A stretch of DNA of 64,000 nt from Arctopsyche grandis (lineage: Eukaryota; Arthropoda; Insecta; Trichoptera; Hydropsychidae). The stretch spans positions 2,919,001-2,983,000 of the forward strand of contig NC_135361.1 in the NCBI RefSeq assembly GCF_051622035.1, written 5' to 3'. Each line of letters begins with the position of its first letter. Positions within the stretch are counted from its first letter, which is position 1. The translations under genes and the position numbers were made by a program. Shown here piece by piece: positions 1 to 10,699 of the stretch. The notes below the pieces were generated by a model that searched no databases, was not told where the DNA came from, and was given only the letters and a program-made list of their open reading frames with translations.

Positions 1-260
1 AAGAATGGGATTTATGGATTTTATTTTTAATTTTTACACTTTTGTTATTTTTTTTTTCTCTCTGAATGATGTATTATTTTCCTTTTGTTACTTATTTTAA
101 TTATTTTATTTTACCATGTTTTCTGCTTTTGCTTTTTTCCTTTATTTAAATTTTACTTGTCATGTTTTTATATCTTTTTCAAATGTAGGCCATTGTGGCG
201 CATTAGGTTCTTCCTGTAATGCCACAATGGTCCAAAACTATTAAATAAATAAATAAATAA
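1..260 (+). mobile_element. 3' end of a Jockey/CR1-type LINE with terminal hairpin and ATAA tail
   Basis: No reading frame is left. The last 70 bases match the 3' ends of the LINE copies near 45590-45650 and (reverse strand) 62064-62130. A 10-bp stem, CCATTGTGGC at 190-199 and GCCACAATGG at 221-230, is followed by a run of AAATA/ATAA repeats to about 260. The poorly conserved T-rich sequence before it would be the 3' untranslated region. The element probably starts before the window, so its 5' end and target-site duplication cannot be judged. Confidence 0.7.
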
Positions 261-1532
261 TACAATATTACAACTTCATTTATAGGTTTTGTTGAAATTT
301 TTCCAGTTAAAATGAATTAACAAATTTAATTTAATAAATAAATCTCTAATTGACATCTGTTCTGTTTTTATTAATTTTTATCGAGCTACATATATGTATT
401 TGAAAAATTATGTTTGCTTTTGACCTTAATTTTAATAATAATCGAAATATTTTCAATATTCAGTACGTAAGTTGTCATAAGTCTTCGGCGGACGAATGTT
501 CCAAAACGGGATCCTTTTGTCAATTTCTAAGGTTATCAATAGAAATTGACAAAATAAACCCATCTAATTCGAGCCGGCGCATCCACGCGCCTCGCTTTAG
601 TTATCATATACTTATAAAATACCGCTATTCTGTGTGTCTATGTGTGTATTTCTATTTATGTGTAAGATAACGCTCGCCGTTCTATATGTAATAGTCGTTC
701 AATTCGACATACATATGTACGTCACAGTTAAAACACTGCTAGCAAAACGTACGAATATAATACGAACATAATAACACATCAACAAAAAAGTTGTATATAT
801 ACTGTTTGGTACTAATGTTTCCTCTAGGCAAATTAGTCTCTGTGCAATTAGCGCCATCTACTGAAAATTTATTTCATTAATTAATTAATTTTTCTATTGG
901 TAGGTAGGTAGGTACCATTTTTTTCATATTAAATTAAATATAATATTAAATAAAATATATTTAAAAGGTATTTGAAAAAAATTCAACCGCGTGCGGATCG
1001 AATACAGGACCGACACATTTCTTTTATTTATTTTTTATTAAATAACTTAATATGCCAACACTCATGCGATGATATTTCATCGGGTACAACACTAGTATAC
1101 ATATAATAATATACGAAAACATATGCATGTATTTTTAAATACAAAGAATTATTTGAAGAAATATAATAGCTAATTTTACTGTTTCATAGCGACGTTGTAT
1201 TTAATGTGGAAATTAATTTTCGCAAAAAACTTTTCATGCGTGAAATGAGCATTATATTTTTTAACATTAAAAAGTCATCGTACGAGATGATATTTTTTAT
1301 GCTGACTAATTGAAAAAATATCACAATATTTTCAGAGACGTTCTTAAATATTCGCTTTTGGTCGACTACAGACATATTATGTCAAATTTAAATATTAACA
1401 TTACAGGGAAATTGAAATATTTTTAGCTCACAACGGTACTGTTGTTCGCCACTGATCGATAGCAATGTATAATTTTTATTTTATTTGTAGTGCTAAGAAA
1501 TTTTACAAAGCCATTTCGACGGTCTTCAAAAT
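261..1532. other. AT-rich intergenic stretch, no gene seen
   Basis: This stretch has only short open frames with no recognisable protein signature. It contains a small GTAG microsatellite (about 899-915) and AT-rich simple sequence. I see no RNA gene or splice-consistent exon in it. Confidence 0.5.
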
Positions 1533-3170
1533 TTGTCAGCGGGTATGTCAACATGTCAAAAACATATTATGTACAATATATGTATGATGTACAATGTAAG
1601 AACGTTATCGAGTGAAGGAAGTGTGCTTGCATTAGAGAATGAATTAGAAAATATCAAATGGGACATAGTAGGACTTAGTGAAGTAAGACGGAAACAGCAA
1701 AATCAAATAATCCCAAAAAGTGGTATCTGTCTCTACTGGAGAGGGCTACCAAATGGTAGAATAGGAGGGGTAGGGTTTCTTATCAAAAAGAAAATAGAAA
1801 AAAGTATTATAGAAATAAGCGACATATCGGAACGTACATATATGCTATGTAGTATTAAGAATCTCGAGCAGGTACACTTGTCAAATCTTCCAAGTGTACG
1901 CCCCCACATCTAGCCACCCAGACGAGGAAATAGAAGACTTCTACGAAAAGCTGCAGGGCGCATACGATAAAAGCCACCACCACCTTAAAATAATCATGGG
2001 CGACTTATAGGACAAGAGACAAAGACAAAAACAGAGAGAGCAATAGGAAATTTTGGTACCGGCCAAAGAAACGAAAGAGGCGATCGCCTCATTAGTGGAA
2101 ACAATAAGTGGACTTGTGAGAGTCCTAAAGGAGACAGAAACGAAATCGATTTCATCCTAACAAATGCCCTGCACTCCGTTAAAGACGTTAGTGTTTTAAG
2201 TAAAGTAGATATATGTAGGTAGCGATCACAGATTAGTCCGTGCCAGGATGGCCATTAATATAAATTGCGAACGTAGGAAATTAATAAAAGGATGCAATAA
2301 CTCTCCAAATTTCGCTCAACTAAGGTCTAGGAAAAAGGAATTCGAACTCGAACTTGGAAATAGATACGAGAAATTAAACCCAGAAGCAGACATCGAGGAA
2401 TTGAACACTGCAATTAGTTCGGTTCTAACCTCAACAGGTAAGAAATTAGGTGGATTCAGCGGAAACAAAAAACCTAATTAAGCATAAAAGGAATTTAGAT
2501 AGGGATAATAATAAGCAAGAATACAATCTAGTAAATAAGGAAATTAAAAATATAATAGTCAGGGATGTCAGGGATTTTAACAGCAAGCTAATAGAAAATA
2601 CCATTAAGAATAACCGTAGCCTGAAAAAATGCAAACAAGATATTTTCTTAGGCAAAAACCAAATGATTGCAATCAGATCAGAGAGCGGAGTAATAATTAG
2701 GAATAGAGAAGAGATCATAGACAGAGTTTACACGTTCTATGCAAAACTATACGAGAACAACAAAGGTCAATTTCCCGCTCCGGAATCGACACACGGCCAA
2801 AGGGTTCCTGCAGTATTGCTCAGTGAAGTAGAGGCCGCGCTAAAAACTGCAAAGAACGGTAAAACCCCAGGGGAAGATAATATTCCCATTGACTTACTAA
2901 AATGTGGCGGCTCCCCCCTAATTAATATCTTAGCTAGGCTTTTCAGCAAATGCATCCAGAACCAAGCTATACCAGAAGGATGGAATAACGCAACTATCAT
3001 TTTAATACACAAAAAAGCGATAAAAGCGATATTAAGAACTACCGACCCATTAGTTTACTTTCAGCGGTCTACAAGCTCTTCACAAAGGTTATTACAGAAA
3101 GGCTGAAGAATATCCTCGACGAGAACCAAGCTGGTACGAGCTGTAAACGATGATGATGATGATATGTATG
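1533..3170 (+). pseudogene. Decayed RTE-type non-LTR retrotransposon (endonuclease plus partial RT)
   Basis: Pieces in several frames align in the order of an RTE-like ORF. An APE-type endonuclease start (NVRTLSSEG near 1590, SEVRR near 1675) is followed by VYAPTS near 1880, MGD near 1997 and SDHRLVRA near 2225. A linker follows from about 2248. Reverse transcriptase motifs come next: GKTPGEDNIPIDLLKCGG (about 2850), WNNATIILIHKK (about 2980), then after a frame change NYRPISLLSAVYKLFTK (about 3035-3090) and LDENQAG. The RT then stops and joins directly to a short GAT-repeat tail (about 3149-3163). RT motifs from the FADD box onward are absent. Stops and frameshifts show it is dead. RTE assignment rests on the motif order and the (GAT)n tail. 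Confidence 0.8.
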
Positions 3171-4309
3171 ATAATACATCGCCTTAACGTATCATAGTCA
3201 GTGACGGTACTTAGGTGTATTATATAATACGTATATTCATTATTTAGCAGTATCGAACTCTTAAAATATGTAGTTTTAATATAGTGACGTCAAATGCTGA
3301 ACATCCACTTACCTATTAATACACCAAATATTATGTCGGCAGTCATCATTCGAGTTCGATTGAAACCTCTGATTTTACAAAGTAGTTCTAGTTAACGTAT
3401 GGAGTATGGACTATTTGAATTCGGTCAAGGTTGTCAGTGAGTAAATGGCGTTTCAGGTAGTTTGAATATATGAATAGTTGATATTTGTTTATGTCTGTGT
3501 GACGTTTATTAATATGGCCGGAAACAGGGAAAAGATCAAGTAACGAATTTAAATGGATGAAAAAAAAACACTTTTTTTTTAAATTTCAATGTGACTAACT
3601 CGTGGCTAGACGTAGGACCGGAAGCTTGTTTTTTCCAGGAAACAGGGCGTTTTGTGTCTACAAAGTTAGAGTGCAAAAAAAAAGGTTCATCATAAAAATG
3701 AACAATGCACGGCGAACAATGAACAAAGAACGGCGCAAACTTGGTCTGCTCTTTACTCATGACTTTGTCTGTGTATTTCAGGAATATGAAAAGTATAAAA
3801 AACAAAATTTGATAATGAAACATGTATGTACATACATACATACACGTTCACACATACCGACTATGAGAGCATTTTCGATACAAATTGAGCGCAAATGTAG
3901 GGAAACTTATACAAGACAAAAGTTCTACTTTCGGTTGTCAGATATTGTTCAAAAGTTTTTTTATTACTTACCATCACTACAAGTATTATAAACATAAAAT
4001 ATCAAGAAGATAGAAATGATTTAAAAGGTCAAAATAAAATACTGAAATATTTATTAATTTATATAATTTTAGCTATCTAGCTAATTTAAAAAATACATTC
4101 TTAATTACTTAACTCTAAAATTTTATGTATTAATTTGTATGCACTGTCCTTCACAGAGGTGTCTCCTCGCACCTCGCAAGAATACATCCACGGTCTTAGA
4201 AGACCTGACGCACTCAGGGAAGGTTTTATTGTTATTATTATTGGCTTACAAATTCTAGCCAAAACTTTACTAACTTTAAGTTAGTACATAAATAATACAA
4301 ATATAAATT
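3171..4309. other. Intergenic, no supported gene
   Basis: The longest open frame (3602-3991, +) has low-complexity, Lys/Arg-rich content and no recognisable domain. A short segment near 3920-3945 resembles the CTACTTCCGGTT-type repeat that follows at 4310-5450. I see no RNA gene. Confidence 0.45.
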
Positions 4310-5450
4310 TTCAGCTTGAAATTTTCAGTTGTGTGGAAAAAGTCGTGTGATTACAACATTTTTGATTTTTCATATAGGAAAAAAATCACATTTTTTTTAT
4401 TTTCATACTTGAATTTTCTCGTAAAGAGCACACATATTTAAAGGGTCGGAAAAATATAGTGGAAGAAAAATCGAGCAAGAGTAAACTGCTACTTCCGGTT
4501 GACGGATGCTAACTAAATTTTATAATTAACTTGGTATTAAACTTAAACTTCTAGATATGAAATTTCAGTTCAATAAACCAAAAGGTTTCTGAAAAAAACA
4601 TAAAAAACTTCGATTCTCTAGAGTAAAAGTACTACTTCCGGTTCAGATAGAAATATTTAAAAAATATGAGGTTATAAAAATTATTATTTGTATCATATTT
4701 AAAAAAAATTCAGTCCGATTCAGTTAGTGGCTTGGGAGATAATTGAATTCAAAAACTTAAAAAAAGAGGACACCTATGTATAAGGCGAGGTACCATTTCC
4801 GGTCAACTTAAAAATTTGAAAAAAATTTACGTCGTGTCGATAAGAATTTCAGAAACCGATACTAAGTTTCAGTTCGATAGGACTAACGGTGTTAAAAATA
4901 TTCCCAAAATACACACCCACACAGACACACACACAGACACACACACACAGACACACACACACACACACGCATTTTTTATAGATCATGAAAACGTGATCAG
5001 TGATCGATTCTGAGTTCGAATCAGTCAAAATTTCGAGTTCGAATTTTCGCATGATCACAAAACTTCATCTATTGTTACTACGTACATAGATACAGTAAAA
5101 ATCAATCTGATCTGTTGATCGGTTTGGGAGATAATTGAATCCAAAAACTTAAAAAAAAAAGAGTACGCCTATAAGGGGAGGTAATTAAGAGAAGTCATTT
5201 CCAGTCAACTTAATTTGATAAAAAAATTACGTCATATCGATAATCATTTCACTAACCGATACTAAGTTTTAGTTCAATAGGACACGATGTTAAAAAAATC
5301 ACCACACATACTAACATGCAAATTAAATTTGACCATGAAAAAGTGATAAGTGATCGATTCTGAGTTCGAAACTCGAATTAGAATTTTCGCATAATCACAA
5401 AACTTCATCTATTGTAAATTTGTTACTACGTACGTAGATAAAGTAAAAAT
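4310..5450 (+). repeat. Tandem array of a roughly 400-bp repeat unit (about 2.5 copies) with a CA microsatellite
   Basis: Matching landmarks recur at a spacing of about 395-400 bp. The GATACTAAGTTT block is at about 4858 and 5258. The GGGAGATAATTGAAT block is at about 4734 and 5130. The AGTGATCGATTCTGAGTTCG block is at about 4998 and 5350. More diverged CTACTTCCGGTT segments lie at about 4490 and 4630. A (CA)n/(CAGA)n microsatellite at about 4915-4970 sits inside one unit only. The open frames here just follow the microsatellite. Confidence 0.7.
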
Positions 5451-5539
5451 GTCGCTTCGGTTGAAAAATGTTTAGCATAATCGATGTACATATTTTGTAA
5501 GTAGCGATGTATGGAAACGAATGTCAAAAGTTGTGGAAC

Positions 5540-5650
5540 GTCGTCATCGGGCATAATGAGAAGAGATGTAAATTTAAATACACGGGTGAGAGATATGCCC
5601 ATGGGAAGAATAGTCGACATAATGGGTGGTACAAGGCAGATGTACCTTAT
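5540..5650 (+). pseudogene. Small RTE LINE fragment
   Basis: The translation around 5550-5630 (GIMRRDVNLNTRVRDMP) parallels the RTE C-terminal fragment at about 35300-35360 (GIMRKDRKWNTWVRSM), including the following VVDIVD/RIVDIM block. It is only about 100 bp long and continues into unrelated sequence on both sides. It is a scrap of the same family as the copies at 35276-35632 and 49485-49745. Confidence 0.5.
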
Positions 5651-5750
5651 GGGGGGTGTTACTTACTGTTTAGATTTCATATATCGTTTTAATTTTGTTT
5701 CTTTGTTACGAACAAAGTGATCCGAGAGATTCATAATAAAAACTTAAGTA

Positions 5751-6364
5751 TGTAACAAACGTATTTACGCGCGCTTACACTGATCTAGCGTTGGGAGAGC
5801 AGGTGGCGGAAAGGAATACGTTATTCGTTCTTCCAGGTGCGTTCGTTCCGTGGTGGGGGTCAAAGGGAACGAATTGACTAGCCTGGGATGTCTTGTATTT
5901 GTCGTGAAGGTTCCTGATTAGAATCCTCATTTCATCTATAGATGCAGCACAGCTGTTGTGAAGCTGGCTCTCGTGTCACCTGGTCTGTCTTCCAGCGGCT
6001 GATGCTTCTTGGGCTTTCCGGAGTGTTTGGCTACCACGGAAAGGTTAACCCGCACGGGGGTAGGAAGCTGCGTGGAGATACAGGTGACGAACTCGTTGGA
6101 ACTCAGGGAGGGAGCTATGATAAACTCAACCGTCCTGCGGTTCTTCAACAAGATGGCGGATCTCTGGGCGCGTCTGCGATGGAGACAGCACGGGAGAGAT
6201 CGGGGGGGGGCTCGCATGTGCCCTGGTACTGTCGAAACGCGAATGCTTGAGAGAGGCTCTCGTCTCCTGCTTTTCGCGGTAAAAACTATCGGCCTGTATT
6301 GCCATTCGCAAAAACTAGCAACTGCAGCCAACTGAAGGGACGATTGGGAGAACGTTACGTTACA
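5751..6364 (+). mobile_element. Solo LTR-like repeat, TGTAAC...GTTACA
   Basis: This 614-bp block matches a 596-bp block at 34653-35248 over most of its length. Both begin TGTAAC.AACGT.TTTACGCG, both end ACGTTACGTTACA, and blocks such as TTCCAGGTGCGTTCGTTCCG are shared. The ends are short inverted repeats starting TG and ending CA, as in LTRs. The tetranucleotide AGTA lies immediately before the first base and after the last, a plausible 4-bp target duplication. No internal retroviral-type coding region follows. Open frames inside are not conserved between the copies and are treated as spurious. Confidence 0.6.
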
Positions 6365-6619
6365 AGTAAGATTTTATTTTTAAATAATTGTACATATATA
6401 ATCGTTTGACGAATTTGAAAAGAAAGTTTTATCGGTTTGACTAGTTCCCTGCCCTAAGAATTCTGGGTGTGCCAACGGAGTGAAAAGACTGAAACGGGAG
6501 GGGTAATGGTTCGGTGGTTGTCGCCCACAAAGCGCTTGCCCAAAAGTCACTAGAATCTCTATAACAGAACATCTGGCAGCCGAAAAGTCGCAGAAACACA
6601 ACATGAAAAAAAAATTACC

Positions 6620-6810
6620 CAGAAACACAACGTGATTCCAATGAGTTAAACCCTAACGTCCCTAATAGAAAAGCACTAGGATATAGCCAGGGATAATAAT
6701 AATGATATCTGAGAAACCATTTTTGGATTCTCTCTGTCTTCAATGAATGAGTTGTACGAGTAGGACTCCATATAACGAAAGAAAAATTTAGAGATTCACA
6801 AATAATTTTA
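6620..6810 (-). pseudogene. Fragment of Jockey/CR1-type LINE reverse transcriptase C-terminal region
   Basis: On the minus strand the translation includes IQKWFLRYHYYY, then PSAFLLGTLGFNSLE. It parallels the better copy at 44860-45020 (VQKAFLRFLYRK, then PTPFLLGMLGYNSLE). The match covers about 55 residues; flanking sequence is unrelated. It is a dead scrap. Confidence 0.65.
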
Positions 6811-7260
6811 AGCACCAACGCAATCTCGAAAGTTTACTAACTCGTAGTAAGAATCCTAGCATTTTAGTGGCCCGTAAAAAAGTATTGCCTACTAGTAGCC
6901 TGTGTGCATATAATTGTGCACTCGGTAAAATATTGCTATTCAGATCAACGGAATTAATAATTTTAAATTTAAATAATTTTTTTGAAAGAAATCTTTTCGT
7001 TTTGTTGGCCTATCACGTGAACGAAATAGTATGCCACGTCTCTTTCCACGATATACGATCACAAGGGGAGAAAGAGACACGGAGCATGGTGATTGAGTAC
7101 TTTGTAAACACTCACCAATCTCCGTCTCTTTGAGAGATGGGACATGGTGTATACAAACACGCATTAAAATATTATTATAAAAGATGTGTCGTTTAAAACA
7201 ACATGTTAAAACACGGTGGCCGTCACTGCAACGAAAGTGACTTGATGGAAAGTCGAAAGA

Positions 7261-7807
7261 TGGAAAAAATTAAAATCGATTCGTCGACTCGATAGCGTAG
7301 GTTGAGGTTAGAGATTTGAAAGATCTTTACCATGTGCCAGGGCGGTCTCCGTGATTTAACAGAATGTTAAATGACATAAAACGCAAATATCGGAAGGCAA
7401 AGATCGAAAATCGAAAGATCTTAAGTCGAAAGATCCAAAAAAAATGGTGCATGGTAAACGGTACATACTCACTTAATTTGCGCGAGCAGGATACAACAGG
7501 AACAAGAGGAACAGGCTTTTCGTCCCGTATTAATGTGCGCGCGCAGAATACGGGAGGAAAAGCATGTTCCTCTTGTTCCTGTTGTATCCTGCTCGCGAAA
7601 ATTAAGTGAGTATCTACCGTTTACCATGCACCATTTTTTTTTGATCTTTCGACTTAAGATCTTTCGATTTTCGATATTTGCGTTTTCTGTCATTTATCAT
7701 TCTGTCAAGTCCCGTAGACCCGTGCCAGGGTTACATTACGATGGAAGAGATAGATAATTTCAATCTACGTTAAAGAAAAGTCGACGAATCGATTTTAATT
7801 TTTTCCA
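7261..7807. repeat. 547-bp near-perfect palindrome (foldback element)
   Basis: The left arm, 7261-7531, is the reverse complement of the right arm, 7547-7807, with few mismatches and small indels; the loop is only 15 nt (7532-7546). Landmarks are TGGAAAAAATTAAAATCGAT at 7261 against its complement ending at 7807; CATGGTAAACGGTA near 7452 against TACCGTTTACCATG near 7615; and AGCAGGATACAACAGGAACA near 7485 against TGTTCCTGTTGTATCCTGCT near 7570. The two open frames on opposite strands (7364-7609 and 7469-7693) encode nearly the same peptide only because the DNA is palindromic. It is either a foldback transposon/MITE or an inverted duplication. A transcript would fold into a long hairpin. Confidence 0.85.
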
Positions 7808-7910
7808 TTATAGGGGGGTTGAAGGTTTTGGACCGTTTCCCGGCCTATGGAAATTCACGTGCACGTGGTGCACGTGGTGTTTACGTGTGCAAGTTATGCG
7901 AGGAATGTGG

Positions 7911-8085
7911 TTTGTTGTTTAGGGTGGACGTTTCTCGAATGTTTGGCGTCGTTCCACTCGATTTAGTTTAATGGATGCAGGTGTTCTTCGTGTCGTTCTG
8001 CTTGGTTTGTTGGGGTGGAATATGCTCGAATGTTTGGCGTCGTTCCACTCGATTTAGCTTAATGGATGCAGGTATTCTTCGACTT
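7911..8085 (+). repeat. Two tandem copies of a 91-bp unit
   Basis: CTCGAATGTTTGGCGTCGTT occurs at 7934 and again at 8025, with the following 45 bases (CACTCGATTTAG.TTAATGG and the ATGCAGG block) almost identical. The period is 91 bp. It lies just to the right of the large palindrome and has no coding signature. Confidence 0.75.
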
Positions 8086-8501
8086 GAGATGACGTCAATG
8101 GTTGAGCGTGAGAAATGTATTCTCCGTCGCAATAGATTTCGATAGTTTCGATTTGCGGTGACGAGATTCCTACAGATCTATCAAATACTGCGGTAGATAC
8201 CTCTAGTGTTAACGCTGCCTTAGATACACTTACGAAGTGAGGTAAATTTGTAGTAAAATATGGACAGTGTCCGGTTGCAAACGGTAGTTTTATCGAATCG
8301 TAAATATAAAATCTCAGAATCTGCGTTCAGGAATATCTCACGGGGAGAAAATTACATTCGTTCGAATGAAGTCGAATATAAATCAAAATTGCCATGATTA
8401 GTTCGGTTCGGTGATGACATCCCAAATGTGAATCGTTAACAGGATAACCGTCACTACGAAAATCACTCACGTGGATCTCCTGTCGTACAATGTAGTCTCC
8501 G

Positions 8502-10690
8502 TTTATTTATTTGGAAAATTTACAGTTTATTAAGTTACATAGATTGATAGTAAAAAAAACATAATTATGTTAAGTAAACCATTAATAATTTTCACATATA
8601 GGTAAAAAAAAGAAAAGCTCAAACATTTAAAATAAGAAACAAAAATGATAAAAGAGTAAGATAGTTAGAGAAAACAAAAGAAAAAAATAGAAATAACAGT
8701 ATAATAAAATATCAAAATAATAAGAATAATAATATGATAAAAATTATGAAATAATAAAAATAATATAATATATAACAAAAAACAAAAAGACAAAATAAAT
8801 ACATCAAAATAAAAATTCATAATCACAATCGTAAATTTTCAATAAAATAAATCATCGAAAAACAAATTTGCAATAATCACTCTAGCTTGTATAGCATTAA
8901 TATTAAATAAGTCAAACATAGAAATTGTTAAAATTAGTGTGTTGACGGTGGAGCTTGCACGCCAGATGAATGAGCTTCTTCCATAATTAGAAAAAGTATT
9001 AGGTATGTAAAGGAGCTCATTACATCTAGTCATTCAATTTGGCACACGCAATGATAGTCTGCTCAATAATTGAGGACAGTCGATCGAGCCGTTAAGGATG
9101 TTCAAAATTGTTGAGATGTCAGCTATCTCCCTTCTTTTGACAAGTGGAAGTAGATGCTGACACCTACAAGCATCTTCATAGGAAGTATAGGCTACTGATG
9201 TACCTCAAGAATCTCTTCTGAATGCGCTCCAATCTGTCTCTTGCACCAGAGTACTCTGGGTTCCAAACTTGGGATGCAAACTCAACAATACTTCTTACGT
9301 ATGCACAATATAGTATTTTGTATGATTTAATAGAAGTAAAGCATTTGGAGGACCGGATGACGAACCCGAGGGCCTTCGACGCTCGAGCTACAACATTGTC
9401 AATATGTTTACTAAAGGATAGATCAGAGTTTAAAAAGACTCCGAAATCCCTAATTTCCGATACCCTTGTGAGTCTATGTCCGTTGATTGAATGAGGAAAG
9501 TCAACTGGACATAGTTTTCTGGTGAAGGTTATGCAGGAGCATTTTGCTATATTAATTTCCAACTTATTTATGCTGCAATAAACCTCTAGCCTGAACAAAT
9601 CATCTTGTAGGGCCAAAGCATCATTTCGGTTGTCTATTCTCTTGAAAAATCTTCATATCATCAGCAAATAATAGTACACTTGAATTCTGAAAACATTTTT
9701 CAATATCGAAGATGAAGATATTCTTACGTACGCCGCGGATTAAGCGAATAGAATCCCAGAGACTATGTGACCGTTCAAGGGTTATCTGTTATCGGATTAA
9801 CTATGTAAGTGCTTGCACTTATGTACTTCCAAAGATTATATCTGGACTCTAAGTGCATTTAGGCTAAACAATGACCGTTATTAGTTATTTCTCAGAATCG
9901 GTACGGGAAGACCCTGTGGAGGCTTGCCGAGCCAGCGGTCTTGGGGGTTGCCACACCGGCGTTTATGCAGGTTGGCAGCACCGGGACGCGCGCGGTTCGG
10001 CGGGTCTGACAGAAGCGCCCCACTCGGTGTACGACAACCCAATAAACAACACACGCTCCAAGCACGCTCTATTATTTCAACGCCCCCGTTACTACGAATT
10101 CTACAACCCAATGTCTTGGAAATACATATCCGAATACGTGACTATACAACAGGTAAACAGATTAGGCGTCCTGAGAGATCTACCCTTTATAAGGCGGTAC
10201 GTAGGCGATATAATTCATTCTGAACTTAGCCGTGACACTGCGTGTATCTCCTTAATCATCAATAAATGCTGTGAAACGACTGTTGGCCTTTTACTTGGAT
10301 CCTCCACCCACCCCTACGCAACAATATTGAATAATAGAGGTCCCAATAGGGAGTCTTGCGGAACACCAGAAGGAATATTCATCCATCTCGATATAAATCC
10401 ATTTATTAAGACAGCCTGTGATCGACGTGTAATGTATGAGGTGAACCATCTATATAGATCACCATGAATACCGATCTGTAAAAGTTTTTCAAGGAGAATA
10501 TCGTGATCAATCCTGTCAAATGCCTTACTATAATCTGTATATATAGTATCAACCTGAGACCGATCGTTCATGGTATTAGTAACGAAATCATTAAATAGTA
10601 GTAAATTTGTTGTAACTGAGCGTCCTTTCTGAAAACCATGTTGTTGCATACTAAGAGATTGCGAGAGTATACCATAACTTTCGGCGATAA
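8502..10690 (-). pseudogene. 5'-truncated Jockey/CR1-type LINE, split by a roughly 600-bp insertion
   Basis: Reading on the minus strand from 10690, the RT domain shows QHGFQKGRSVTTNLLLFND, TDYSKAFDRIDHDILLEKL and SGVPQDSLLGPLLFNI. About 600 bp of foreign sequence (9726-10321) follows, then FQNSSVLLFADDMKIF (about 9655-9690, the catalytic FADD box). A one-base frameshift then leads to LEINIAKCSCITFTRK, IRDFGVFLNSDLSFSKHI and IQKRFLRYISSLYF, and in another frame SNYGRSSFIWRASSTVN (about 8955-9000). The low-coordinate end (8502-8513) is TTTATTTATTT, the complement of an AAATAAA tail. There is no endonuclease domain. It is a different family from the copy at 44560-45650. Confidence 0.85.
9726..10321. 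mobile_element. Unclassified ~600-bp insertion inside the LINE RT domain
   Basis: The RT reading breaks after GPLLFNI (minus strand, about 10325) and resumes at about 9722 just before the FADD box. The sequence between is therefore an insertion. TACGC occurs at both junctions, a possible 5-bp duplication. On the + strand it has a TATA-like TTTATAAGG at about 10187 and AATAAA at about 10260, as a solo LTR would. It lacks clear TG...CA ends. The open frame covering 9871-10467 runs past the junction and shows no domain. Confidence 0.5.
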
Positions 10691-10699
10691 AGAGGAACG

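Noticed and set aside
3602-3991. A 129-codon + strand frame
   Set aside because: Lys/Arg-rich low-information sequence overlapped by a frame on the other strand; no domain, splice or composition support.
5936-6335. Overlapping frames of 100-130 codons on both strands
   Set aside because: They lie in the LTR-like repeat and are not kept in the second copy at 34653-35248.
7364-7693. Two similar small proteins encoded on opposite strands
   Set aside because: They mirror each other because the DNA is a palindrome; there is no independent coding evidence.
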